NCBI GenBank assembly: GCA_015232315.1
Contig: JADFZZ010000007.1
Coordinates: 1 to 64,000 of the forward strand
DNA from: SAR324 cluster bacterium
Lineage (GTDB): Bacteria > SAR324 > NAC60-12
Reading direction: 5' to 3'
Length of the DNA stretch: 64,000 bases
Below are positions 52,572 to 61,338 of the stretch, piece after piece. A program made the translations under genes and the position numbers. The notes beneath the pieces are model-generated. The model worked only from the letters and a program-made list of their open reading frames with translations, ran no database searches and was not told where the DNA came from. Position 1 is the stretch's first letter, and each line of letters begins with the position of its first letter.

Positions 52572-54845
52572 TCAAAAAATATCCCCTGAATCCCCGGACT
52601 TGACCGGTAATTGAAACACAATCCTCGCGCCCTGTCCCAAGCCGGGTGACTCAAAGCGGATATGGCCCTTCTGCTCCCGAATAAAATTGGCGCAGTCATG
52701 CAATCCGAAACCAGACCCGCGGGATTTGGTGGTGAAGCCAAATTCAAACAGATGTTTCCGCGCGTCGGTGGAGACACCAATGCCGTTGTCCTCAATGGAA
52801 AAATCAACCCATTTTCCCATACAAAGAGAACTTTTTATTACAATTTCAGGGGCAGGTTCCACGGATTGCAGAAGTCGTTCATCAATGCTTTCAATGGCGT
52901 TTTTGAGCATATTCAGCAGTACCTGCATCAATTTGTTTTTATTACTGACCAGTGGCGGCAGATTTTCTTCCACAAGTTGTACCAGGTGAATATCGCGTTT
53001 TTCCAGGGAGGCTTTCATCATATTGATCACATCCTGAATTAAGTCAGCGATCTGAAATGATTCTGATTCCAATCGGTAGTTGGCATATTTCTGTTGCAGG
53101 ATAATGATTTCTGTCGCATGGGTGAGTTGCAGATCCATGTTTTTCAGAAATTCCTGCTGACGCTGTTGATAGTCCTCGAGTTCTTCCGCAAACTGTTCCA
53201 GCAAACCAAGCATTCGTCTGCCTTTGGGGTGCTGTTTGAGATATTCCGGAAGATCTCCCTGTTCAAGGTGTCTGGTCATCGTGCCAAACAGTTTTCTGAG
53301 ATAGACGGACTGGTTGTTGAGTTGTCCGGTAATCTGCCATTCTTCAAGATTCCAGATCATTGGCGTGAGGGCATTGCCGATGTTATGCAGGGTAGCAATG
53401 GCTGTTTCGGCAAGTCCGGCAAGATAGGTGGTCTGGCCTTTCACCCCTGAATCCACCTGATACAAAACGATGAACATCATCCGGGTGATCTGGTTTTGAT
53501 TATTCCTGAGCGGTGCTCCGGACAAGGCGATGTTCAGCCGTTTCCCGGACTTTGTACGGGTGGCAAGCACCTGTTCCTGACAGGTTTCCCCCTTGAGCAG
53601 TCGTTGACACATTATCTGGAACAGGGACTCGCTTTCAGGATCAATAATGGTAATGAATTGATCGAGCATTTCCTGGCGCCCCCATTCAAACAGTTTTTCA
53701 GTCGCAGGGTTCCACATTTCAACGAGACACATGGAATCAGTGACGATCATGGCCAGTGGTGAGGCCTGGATCATTGTCTGCAGGGTGCGGTTGAACTCCT
53801 GACGGGTTTCTTCCGCTTTCTTCCGGCGCAACGCGTTCACGAGAATTTCTCCAATCAGCTTGAGCGTAGCGAAATCCTCCATGCTCCATTCGGACAACTC
53901 CCATTTTGTGTCAAGTCCAAGGAATCCGACCAACTGATTTTCATAATGGATAGGAATGCAGTTGAGTGAATGTATGGGAAGCTTCTCTTTTTCCCGGTTG
54001 AGGTCTTCATTGACAGAATGAACATCACCGAAATGAGGAACCCTGGCAATTTTTAACCGTTGCATTTCGGTAACAATCCAGTCCAGCGTATCCAGATTCA
54101 GTTGCTCCTGGTGATGAATCGCGGTTGTTTCATGCCCCGGATTCCAGTCATAGGCCTGTTCCACCGTCAGTTTCTCAACATTCAGCAATATCAGATGTCC
54201 GCTGTGCGCCTGATATTTTTCTCCAAGCAAGCGGAGGACGTTGTATATCTCCGTCTCAATTTTTGAGGCAGGCAAATTGATAAACAGCGTGGAGACCATG
54301 GTCACCAGTTTTGCCTGTTCTGCGCGATGCTCCAGGATCGCCATGGTCTGTTTGAGATTTCGATTCGTGCTCTCATATTGACGGGCCTTGTAGGTTGTGA
54401 TCGTCAGTTTTTCAGTCAAAATCATGGAAAACAACCGATATAACAGATGATGCAGGGTGTCTCCGTGGATCTCGGTAAAACGGGCAATGCTGTTGATCTG
54501 GATGCTGAATACCGTCACCGGGGTTTCGGCAATCACTGTCGCTGTGGTAATGTTATTGCTGATGACACTCATTTCCCCGAAAATATCTCCCCGACGGCGC
54601 AATCTGAGAATCACTTCGCCACCCGAACTGACAGCAACGGTTCCCCGTACCAAAAAAAAGATTGTTGTATTCAGTTTTCCTTCGCTTAAAATCTCGCTTC
54701 CGGTCGGATAGTTCCTCAATTCTGAAAGGGGGAGTAGCTGCTCCAGCAATTCAGCAGGTAAATGACTGAAAATCCTGGAATCTTTTAAATAATGGATGAT
54801 GTCCTGATTGTCCTCCAACAGATGAGTGATCAATTGATCAGACAT
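52572..54845 (-). CDS. soluble histidine kinase with cyclic-nucleotide, GAF and PAS domains
   Basis: 757 residues, no membrane helix. Cyclic-nucleotide-binding domain (about 20-140, RRGDIFGEMSVISNN), GAF (about 185-330), PAS (about 350-465), dimerisation region with His487 in ATLHNIGNALTPM, and HATPase (DFSIEDNGIGV, GSGFGLHDCANFI). The kinase half is of the same HNxGN subtype as the next gene, 43 bases downstream, suggesting both feed the response regulator at 49675. The nucleotide domain is close to those of the 986-residue kinase at 12851. It likely senses cAMP or cGMP; ligand not proven. Confidence 0.9.
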   Translation of the reverse strand: MSDQLITHLLEDNQDIIHYLKDSRIFSHLPAELLEQLLPLSELRNYPTGSEILSEGKLNTTIFFLVRGTVAVSSGGEVILRLRRRGDIFGEMSVISNNITTATVIAETPVTVFSIQINSIARFTEIHGDTLHHLLYRLFSMILTEKLTITTYKARQYESTNRNLKQTMAILEHRAEQAKLVTMVSTLFINLPASKIETEIYNVLRLLGEKYQAHSGHLILLNVEKLTVEQAYDWNPGHETTAIHHQEQLNLDTLDWIVTEMQRLKIARVPHFGDVHSVNEDLNREKEKLPIHSLNCIPIHYENQLVGFLGLDTKWELSEWSMEDFATLKLIGEILVNALRRKKAEETRQEFNRTLQTMIQASPLAMIVTDSMCLVEMWNPATEKLFEWGRQEMLDQFITIIDPESESLFQIMCQRLLKGETCQEQVLATRTKSGKRLNIALSGAPLRNNQNQITRMMFIVLYQVDSGVKGQTTYLAGLAETAIATLHNIGNALTPMIWNLEEWQITGQLNNQSVYLRKLFGTMTRHLEQGDLPEYLKQHPKGRRMLGLLEQFAEELEDYQQRQQEFLKNMDLQLTHATEIIILQQKYANYRLESESFQIADLIQDVINMMKASLEKRDIHLVQLVEENLPPLVSNKNKLMQVLLNMLKNAIESIDERLLQSVEPAPEIVIKSSLCMGKWVDFSIEDNGIGVSTDARKHLFEFGFTTKSRGSGFGLHDCANFIREQKGHIRFESPGLGQGARIVFQLPVKSGDSGDIF

Positions 54846-54854
54846 AATATTCTC

Positions 54855-55140
54855 ATAAGGAATGGCAAAAGAATAAGTTGTAAAAGTTTGCTCGTGCCCT
54901 CAGGGCTGTTCACTTCTCTGATAGGACGGGACTACATGCCCGTCAAAAATACGATTTTTAGCGTTTGCGGGGCATGTAATCCCCGCCTACCATCCGGTTG
55001 ACGCTCAAAATAAGGAGAAATGAACACCCCTGCTACGCTATCCACCAGGCGAAGCAGAGCTTCGCAACCTCCGGAGGTGGGTCATGGAACGGCCACGAAC
55101 GGGACATTCGTAACCAGAAAGTTTTCGTTGTCGTGTTGTT
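54855..55140 (+). repeat. A-family element A4, split by C2
   Basis: Head ATAAGGAATGGCAAAAGAATAAG to GCTCGTGCCCT, then C2, then CTATCCACCAGGCGAAG through the GCGAAGC, ACCTCC/GGAGGT and GTAACC stems. Two stems have lost perfect pairing, so the copy is older than A1. Confidence 0.75.
54903..55030. mobile_element. C-family MITE-like element, copy C2
   Basis: 128 bp, the same length as C1 and over 90 percent alike by eye, with ends GGGCTGTTCACTTCTC and GAGAAATGAACACCCC. Lies inside A4. No clear target duplication. Confidence 0.8.
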
Positions 55141-55142
55141 TG

Positions 55143-56048
55143 TCAGTCTTGGGATTTTTTATTTTTCCGGGTGAGATGATAAAATTGATCCCCACGATAA
55201 AATCTGCCTGATTCCTCCTCGTTCACCTTTTTATAAAAAGCGCATTTGTGACAACCTTCAGTGCATTCCGGATGAGCGCTTTTTACCTTTCCACAAATAG
55301 TTCCATTGATGGCCCAACAAACACGACCTCCGTTTGTGCCATGATTGAAACCATCCGCATGATACAGCGCAGAAGCAGGACATTCACCATGTTCCGCCAC
55401 GCTGTGTCCGCCAAGTTCCCTTCCGCAGTTAAAAAACTCCCAGCAATTCTGCCGGGGGACTTTCACAGGCTTCTTTTGGGGGCGAAACATGATTGAGATT
55501 CTGTTTCCAGCCTTATTCCAGAATACTCCGTGCGACAGTCGCCGAATGAGTTGAACCCCACGGCCAAAGGTCCATATCTCCTTCTGCGCGTTCGTTTCAG
55601 GTTTTGGCATAATTTTAAAATCACAGCCCTGTCCTTCGTCTTCAATTTCAAAACGTAATTGATCCTCAGTAATAAAATATAAAACATAGACTTTTTTTTC
55701 AGCGTATGCCGGATCTGATTCCCGGGATTGAACTATGGAATAGAACTCATCCCAATTTGAATCTTTCAAGGTTGACGATATACCAAAGTTTCCATGAACA
55801 ATGGAATTCGTCAGCGCTTCATGGAGGCAGTAGCGTATATTATAAGTATCAATTTCATGGGTCTGGCAATAATCACGATAGTGTGCCTCCAGATATTCCA
55901 GGGTTTTGGGCACATTCACCAATTGACTCCTGAGGGTAAGCTTATGCGACTGCTTTACCGGTTTATATTTAATCGCCTCAAGATCAATGTAATCATCAAT
56001 GCGGATTTCATCATTATCGTTTATGATCTGGATGTTGTTATCTGCCAT
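55143..56048 (-). CDS. RsbW-like ATPase fused to a CW domain, copy 2
   Basis: 301 residues from the ATG at 56048 with AAAGG at the right spacing; the longer frame starts from TTG. Paralogue of the 45406 protein over its full length: HATPase_c_2 with LHEALTNSIVHGN, FEIEDEGQGCD and GRGVQLIRRLS, then the CW domain NCWEFFNCGREL, GECPAS, GRVCWAINGTIC, GCHKCAFYK. The linker before the G2 box is longer (KPETNAQKEIWTF). It follows the TPR gene by 47 bases, and the shared 36-bp motif stands before that gene, so both ATPase/CW genes may answer to one regulator. Confidence 0.88.
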   Translation of the reverse strand: MADNNIQIINDNDEIRIDDYIDLEAIKYKPVKQSHKLTLRSQLVNVPKTLEYLEAHYRDYCQTHEIDTYNIRYCLHEALTNSIVHGNFGISSTLKDSNWDEFYSIVQSRESDPAYAEKKVYVLYFITEDQLRFEIEDEGQGCDFKIMPKPETNAQKEIWTFGRGVQLIRRLSHGVFWNKAGNRISIMFRPQKKPVKVPRQNCWEFFNCGRELGGHSVAEHGECPASALYHADGFNHGTNGGRVCWAINGTICGKVKSAHPECTEGCHKCAFYKKVNEEESGRFYRGDQFYHLTRKNKKSQD

Positions 56049-56095
56049 AATAACCTTTCCTTCGGGGTTCAAGAAGCGATGACTATTCTGTCTGT

Positions 56096-57847
56096 TCAGG
56101 CAGTCACCGCGATTGTTCGTTCAGCGGCGTCTCCGGGGCTTTCAGTCTCAGGTTCATTACGTTCCCTTCGTTCCGCATCAAGTTTGTAGCGTTCCATGCG
56201 CTGTCGGTGTTCCACCAGACGGTTGTAGCGTTGCGTCACATCGGCAATCATTCCCATCTGTCTGGTACGTTGGTAAAGTTTAACCAGCCTGATCAACACC
56301 CCTTTTTCCGGCTTCAGCCGCAAGGCTTCTTCATAGGAGTTGATCGCCTTGTAGGGAAGATGTTGCCGTTCAAAATGAAAACCTTCCCTGATTTTCTGAT
56401 AGTGGCTTTGCAACAATTCCTGTTCCTGTTCGGCTTCTTTCAGTTGATGAAGCTTTTTGCGCAATTCCCTGATTTTTTCATCATTTTTGAGCAGTTCATA
56501 CGCATGAATGCCTTCTTCAAGCGAGTGAATGGTGGGTCTCAGTTCAATACTTTTTTCATAAATATCAGCGGCCCGTGCATAACGACTGTTACGCATGTGA
56601 TCAGCGGCCTTTTCATTCATGAAATCCACCAGTTTCCTTGTCAGTTTTTCAAGTTCTTCCGGTTGAACAGCCATGCGTCCGGCACGGGCATAGGTTGTCA
56701 AGGCGCCGTCGATATCAGCCAGATCCAGTTTCATGCTGATTACCTTTTCCAGCAGACTGAAACTTTCCTGTTCGGTAAGAATCACTTCGTACATTTCCAA
56801 AGCTTTTTTGATGCTACCTTCCACAAAATATTGATCTGCCTGTGCCCTGAACTGCGTCATGTCATAATAGCCGCTGGATTTATCAAGCAGGGTTTTGGCA
56901 TACAGATAATATTTTCTGGAAAGCAGCAGGGATCCCTGCAAAGCGTATAAACGCCCCAGATTGACATTGGCGTAACGATTGTAAGGATTTGTTCCCAGAA
57001 GCATGACCAATTTGTCTATGGCTCTTTCAATATACCCGCGCAAACTGATGGCGATCGCCAGGAAGCATTTAAAATTTTCGTTTTGAGGGTGGGCGATGCT
57101 CAACCGTGTGTATATTTTCCAGGCGGCGTTGTATAAATTATTATGGAGTGCGAACAACCCCAGATATTGCATCATCATCAACCCTTCCTCGGTTTGAATC
57201 CCGATCTTGTCCAGAACATGCTGGAAGATCCGTTGGGGATCAATTGTGTCCTCCGCTTCCTGTTTTGAATTTTTATCCTTTTTTTCCGCTTTATCTCCGG
57301 GTTCTCCGGGTTCTTCCGTTGTTGTTCTGCCCAGTTCTTCATCCAGTTCTTTCTGAATCCGGATCAAAGTGATTTTACCCTCTGTGAAATCAGGAAGTTT
57401 GAAGAATTTCATGGACTCAAATTCTGATATGGCGGAAATGGCGGATTGATCCGCATACTCGATCCTGGACATCGCCGCGGCCAGATTGTATTGGGCAAAA
57501 GTAAAAGTTGGATCAATCTTGATACAGCGTTCATATAATTTTTCGGCAAGTTTGTAATTTCCGGTTTTGCGATAAGCATTGCCCAGTAAATTGGCCAGTT
57601 CAACATCATTTGGCGCTTTCATCAACAGATTGGAACCAATCGAAATCAGCCCCTCATAGTTTCCGGAAGATTTGTATTGATCAAACAGATCCTTGAGTTT
57701 CACCATGGTCTTGTCGGGGTTCAACTCCAAAGCCCTGGAAAATTCAACCATGGCACGATCATACAGTTTGCCCTGGATAAGGCCTTCGCCCTTCCTGATC
57801 AACTCATCAATCTGTGAATCATCAGTTTTTGCGGGTTTATTGAACAT
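56096..57847 (-). CDS. TPR-repeat protein
   Basis: 583 residues. TPR units are clear at about 15-48 (AMVEFSRALELNP), 85-118 (KLAEKLYERCIKIDP), 255-330, 425-460 (ARAADIYEKSIELRP) and 505-540 (KAINSYEEALRLKP). A charged, low-complexity linker of about 30 residues (170-215, rich in E and K) divides the two TPR blocks. No signal peptide or enzyme domain. GGGGATG precedes the start. Probably a scaffold for the signalling proteins encoded with it; partner unknown. Confidence 0.85.
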   Translation of the reverse strand: MFNKPAKTDDSQIDELIRKGEGLIQGKLYDRAMVEFSRALELNPDKTMVKLKDLFDQYKSSGNYEGLISIGSNLLMKAPNDVELANLLGNAYRKTGNYKLAEKLYERCIKIDPTFTFAQYNLAAAMSRIEYADQSAISAISEFESMKFFKLPDFTEGKITLIRIQKELDEELGRTTTEEPGEPGDKAEKKDKNSKQEAEDTIDPQRIFQHVLDKIGIQTEEGLMMMQYLGLFALHNNLYNAAWKIYTRLSIAHPQNENFKCFLAIAISLRGYIERAIDKLVMLLGTNPYNRYANVNLGRLYALQGSLLLSRKYYLYAKTLLDKSSGYYDMTQFRAQADQYFVEGSIKKALEMYEVILTEQESFSLLEKVISMKLDLADIDGALTTYARAGRMAVQPEELEKLTRKLVDFMNEKAADHMRNSRYARAADIYEKSIELRPTIHSLEEGIHAYELLKNDEKIRELRKKLHQLKEAEQEQELLQSHYQKIREGFHFERQHLPYKAINSYEEALRLKPEKGVLIRLVKLYQRTRQMGMIADVTQRYNRLVEHRQRMERYKLDAERRERNEPETESPGDAAERTIAVTA

Positions 57848-57955
57848 GTTTCATCCCCTACCGATTTACAGTTTGTCAACTCGACGAAGGGGAGATCTTA
57901 TTCACCACGCTTCAAGACCTCCTTTGTATAAAATATAATATTTTTATGTAAATCA

Positions 57956-57991
57956 ATCAATCATTCAAAAGGGAAAAGAAGGGAAAAATTA
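57956..57991 (-). promoter_or_regulatory. 36-bp shared upstream element, copy 2
   Basis: ATCAATCATTCAAAAGGGAA and the following AAGAAGGGAAAAATTA match the 46368 copy at 33 of 36 positions. Lies 109 bases before the TPR gene start, same orientation to its gene as copy 1. Confidence 0.6.
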
Positions 57992-58149
57992 ATTACCGGG
58001 AAGAAGGTTCTTTTCTATTCGCCAAAATATTGGAAAAAATCTGTTGAAGCCTGAATAGTAGAGGCCTGGAAGGGAAACAGGAACGCCAGAATCCATTGGA
58101 AAATGAAAACAGCAGAAGGCTTTGTCAGAAAAATAACGTAAAATTCACA

Positions 58150-58287
58150 TTCGTATCCTGCGATCCGTGGGGCACGTTATCCCTCAGGCGAAACTCTGCG
58201 TCGCACCGGAGGTGTGTCATGGAACTGTTACGAACCAGACGCTCGTAACCAGAAAGTTATCCATGTGATCTTTTGAACATTCCATGG
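58150..58287 (+). repeat. A-family element A5, decayed
   Basis: Recognisable GTGGGGCACGTTATCC, GGCGAAACTCTGCGTCGC, CACCGGAGGTGTGTCATGG and GTTACGAACCAGACGCTCG, each with substitutions that break the stems; ends TTTTGAACATTCC. Confidence 0.75.
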
Positions 58288-58336
58288 TGAGAAGGAACAT
58301 CCTTCCAGGGTCGTTTAATTTCCCCAAAAAGGATGC

Positions 58337-58406
58337 GTAGGATGGGTAGAGCCTTAGCGAAACCCATCGAGTTTAGTTGGGTTTCACTTCGTTCTACCCA
58401 ACCTAC
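58337..58406. repeat. E inverted repeat
   Basis: GTAGGATGGGTAGA...GAAACCCA and TTGGGTTTC...TCTACCCAACCTAC form a 70-bp imperfect palindrome of a type that is widespread in bacterial intergenic DNA. Confidence 0.75.
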
Positions 58407-58446
58407 TCACCATGCCAAACTGAAAATCAAACAACCCTGATCTCCT

Positions 58447-59826
58447 TCAAGGTGCATTCTGGAGCAGTTTTTTCAGATTGGAGGTGGTAGTTTGCAGATG
58501 GGTGCGTTGTGGTTCCAGTTGCGGACAGCGGGTTAACACAAAATTGGCGGTTTCCACCACATTTTTCCAGCGTGGAAATTTAGGAAGTGTATGGACCTTC
58601 AGATAACGATCCATCGTTTTGCTCTGATAATGATCTCTATCAATATAAATCCGCCACAAGCCACTTTCCTCGGCTAACTCAATCCTGGTCTTTCCTGTCG
58701 TTTTCTCCCAGTATTGAATGGACTGAACCATGACCTGAACCAACGTTTCACGCACTGCGGTGGACTGGTATTCTTCGGACAGATAGTCAGAGATATTCTG
58801 TAAGGAACTGCCTGTGTTTCTCAATTCATCGAGCAGTTTATCACGTCCCTGTAGAATCCAATCAAAGATTCCTTCAACCGCGTCTTCCATGGCTTGAATC
58901 CGTTGCTGTTCGTGTCCTACCACCCCAATTAAACCGGTGGTCGATGTGATCGGTTGTGAAGAGGAAAATTGGACGGTTCCTGAAATTTTTTCACGGAAAA
59001 ACACCGCAATTGTTTTTTCTTCTTCAGAAATCAGTTGCAATGCCATGGCTTCAGTCTGAATTTCAGTCTGATCTTCACGATTCAATGCCATTTCAACAGG
59101 CACAATGGTTTGAGCGGATTTTGAAGAAAAATTTTCATGCAGACCAACCTGCAGTGCCGACTTACGGATGGTTTCAAGGGGAATGAATTCATGGGCCATT
59201 TTTCCTGAAACGGACTGCGCTGAATAGCCGAGGATCCGTTCCGCGCCTCGATTAAAAAAAATAATTCTGGCAGAGTCATCCACCATGATCAGGGCGTCAT
59301 CCATAAAATCAAGGATGATGGCAAGTCGTTTCTGGGCAATCTGCAAATCGAGTTCTATCTGCTGACGTTTGACAAGTTTTTCCTGTTGAATCAGCAATGA
59401 CGCCTGTAGTTCGGCCTGGATTTGACGCTGTTGCTGATAACGCTGAATATTTCCCATCACCCGTGCCTGAAATTCCTGTGCGATGAAGGGTTTTGTGATG
59501 TAATCCGTGGCTCCCAATTCAAACGCGCGGATTTTGTGGTTCAATTCCTGATAGGAGGACAGAAATAAAATCGGAACCTGTCCAAAGTCTTTTTGTTTTC
59601 TGATTAGTTCAATCAGTTCAAAACCATCCATTTCCGGCATATCCAGATCGGTTAGAATCAAATCCACTTCTTTATTTTTCTCCAGAATAGTCAGGGCTTC
59701 CATGCCATTATTGGCCTTGATCAATTCAATTGAAACCCCGTCAACGGTCCTCATCGCCTTGAGCACTTGCAGGTGAATCATTGGATTATCGTCTACCACT
59801 AAAATCTGACCGGAAATTGATTTCAT
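58447..59826 (-). CDS. receiver-PAS protein with unknown C-terminal domain
   Basis: 459 residues. Receiver (about 5-130) with the phospho-acceptor Asp in LILTDLDMPEMDG, nearly the same as the receiver at 40092 (shared PMIHL, DMPEMDGFELIE, IRAFELGATDYI, KPFI-QEF-ARV-GN-QR). A coiled coil (about 135-170) leads to a PAS domain (about 175-290, DDALIMVDDSARIIFFNRGA). The last 130 residues (QRIQAMEDAVEGIFDWILQG, GKTRIELAEESGLWRIYIDR, FPRWKNVVETANFVL) are not a kinase, phosphatase or HTH that I recognise. The unknown module may be the output domain. Confidence 0.82.
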   Translation of the reverse strand: MKSISGQILVVDDNPMIHLQVLKAMRTVDGVSIELIKANNGMEALTILEKNKEVDLILTDLDMPEMDGFELIELIRKQKDFGQVPILFLSSYQELNHKIRAFELGATDYITKPFIAQEFQARVMGNIQRYQQQRQIQAELQASLLIQQEKLVKRQQIELDLQIAQKRLAIILDFMDDALIMVDDSARIIFFNRGAERILGYSAQSVSGKMAHEFIPLETIRKSALQVGLHENFSSKSAQTIVPVEMALNREDQTEIQTEAMALQLISEEEKTIAVFFREKISGTVQFSSSQPITSTTGLIGVVGHEQQRIQAMEDAVEGIFDWILQGRDKLLDELRNTGSSLQNISDYLSEEYQSTAVRETLVQVMVQSIQYWEKTTGKTRIELAEESGLWRIYIDRDHYQSKTMDRYLKVHTLPKFPRWKNVVETANFVLTRCPQLEPQRTHLQTTTSNLKKLLQNAP

Positions 59827-60061
59827 AATTTATTGAAATTCAGAAGGTTGGAACCAGAGCGGTTGTGAGCAAGCCGCAAATATATGTCACGTAAGAATAA
59901 ACAAACAAGATTGTTAATAGGGTTAGGACATTCCCGGCGTTATGAGCAAATAAATAAAAGTGACTTTCGATTGTTTTTTCAGGGAAAACCCGTTATGCAT
60001 CCGTTCTGATTCAATTGATTCAGGGAACTATCCCGGTTTAACCACTTTGAAGGGAGCACCA
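59827..60061. other. divergent promoter region
   Basis: Gap between the receiver gene and the plus-strand secreted-protein gene; it must carry both promoters, but no match is good enough to place. Confidence 0.4.
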
Positions 60062-60469
60062 ATGATGAAAAAAACAGGAATGCTGATGTTGGCTGGAATG
60101 CTGTGTCTGGCTATGATCACCGCACCACGGAAAGCCGAAGCCGCCCAGCTTAAAATTGTGTTTGAAAACGCACTGTGGGGCGCCGCCATTGGCGGTGTGG
60201 TCGGACTTGCGTTGTGGGGTCTCTCTGATGGTGAAAAGGTGGAGAAAATTTCCGGCAATGTGATTCGGGGAGCCGCTCTTGGGGGTCTTTTGGGGATCGG
60301 CTATGGCGTTTATCAGCTCAAGGGAAAGAATTTCTCACAAAACAGTTTGCTGGAATATTCAGCAGACAAGGCGCTCATCGCGTTTCGTCCGACTCAACTG
60401 CTTCCTCAAATTTCAAAAGATCAAGAAACAACACGTTTTGATATGAATGTGTTTGCCCTGCATTTCTAA
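60062..60469 (+). CDS. exported glycine-zipper protein
   Basis: 135 residues from the ATG at 60062 with AAGGGAG upstream; the frame is open 34 codons further. Signal peptide MMKKTGMLMLAGMLCLAMIT followed by APRKAEA as cleavage site. Two glycine-rich hydrophobic helices (ALWGAAIGGVVGLALWGLSD and NVIRGAALGGLLGIGYGVYQ) form a glycine-zipper hairpin as in small outer-membrane or periplasmic stress proteins. The C-terminus is polar. Function unknown; followed by a DUF4442 gene. Confidence 0.75.
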   Translation: MMKKTGMLMLAGMLCLAMITAPRKAEAAQLKIVFENALWGAAIGGVVGLALWGLSDGEKVEKISGNVIRGAALGGLLGIGYGVYQLKGKNFSQNSLLEYSADKALIAFRPTQLLPQISKDQETTRFDMNVFALHF

Positions 60470-60505
60470 CAATCTGACACCCCTGCTACTGACAGAAAGG
60501 AAAAC

Positions 60506-61000
60506 ATGAAATTCAATAACAAGGCCACACAAACCATTGGACGACTGAACGCGCTTCCACAACCCTTGAGAGGGTTTGCCTTGACCAAAGCTATCGGCTC
60601 CGTCGTCAAATATATGGGGACATCCAGTGTGAAGGTTCATGAGTTGAACTATCAGAGAGGCGAGTTTTCACTGGATAACATAAAAAAAATCCAGAACCAT
60701 ATTGGTAGCGTTCATGCGGCCGCAATCGCTTTGCTGGCAGAATCCGCTTCAGGCCTGGTGGTGAATATGAATGTTCCAGACACCAATGTTCCAGTGATTA
60801 AGACCCTCAAGGTGAACTATGAAAAACGGACTCAAGGGGCCTTGAAAGCTGTGGCAACCTTGACAGAGACCCAGATCCAGGAAATCCGGACAACAGAAAA
60901 AGGGGAAGTGACCGTTGAAGTCCATGTGACCGATGAATCCGGCAGGGAACCCGTTGTGTGCGAAATGATCTGGGCATGGACTCCAAAACGCAGAAACTAA
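60506..61000 (+). CDS. DUF4442 hotdog-fold protein (thioesterase-like)
   Basis: 164 residues matching DUF4442 (PF14539): an N-terminal helix, then HIGSVHAAAIALLAESASGLVV, the hotdog helix with the catalytic-region Asn/His replacement typical of the family, and strands VKVHELNYQRGEF and TVEVHVTDESGREPVVCEMI. Hotdog relatives hydrolyse acyl-CoA thioesters; activity of this family is not settled. GAAAGGAAAAC precedes the start, 36 bases after the previous gene, so the two are likely co-transcribed. Confidence 0.8.
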   Translation: MKFNNKATQTIGRLNALPQPLRGFALTKAIGSVVKYMGTSSVKVHELNYQRGEFSLDNIKKIQNHIGSVHAAAIALLAESASGLVVNMNVPDTNVPVIKTLKVNYEKRTQGALKAVATLTETQIQEIRTTEKGEVTVEVHVTDESGREPVVCEMIWAWTPKRRN

Positions 61001-61338
61001 TCGCTGTCGCTTGATTTGGAAGGGGTATCATCTCGGGAGAGTTTGAATGAAGAGTCAGGCTCTCTCGAAAAGCTCAGAAGTTTCTGACCGCAATGTTTCA
61101 TGCTCCATTTCTGGCGGGATGATATTGGCAGGAATTTCTCGCAATATCGCTGATGGTTTCAATGCGAGTCCGTTTGGTTTAAATCATTGCTCAGAACTTA
61201 CGTCTCACGAGTGAAATAAAAATATACAAATTAATCTTGCCCGAACCATGACACCTTGCTAAAAGGAACAAAGTAAGGTCGCCATTTCAGAAAGCGCGTT
61301 TCAAATCCTTTCCAGCGTTATACCTACAAAGGTTATTA
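61001..61338. other. non-coding gap, nothing recognised
   Basis: I see no repeat of the window's families, no gene and no clear terminator here; the promoter of the following gene should lie near its right end. Confidence 0.4.

Larger units (their letters stand above)
57848..58446. other. 0.6-kb gap with regulatory motif and repeats
   Basis: Contains the shared motif at 57956-57991, the A5 element and the E inverted repeat. Two tracts (57992-58149 and 58288-58336) show nothing further. Confidence 0.6.

Noticed and set aside
52529-52807. 93-codon N-terminal extension of the Cache-PAS kinase
   Set aside because: It overlaps the 3' end of the preceding gene in another frame; the ATG at 52528 has a good ribosome site and is followed at once by the expected membrane helix.
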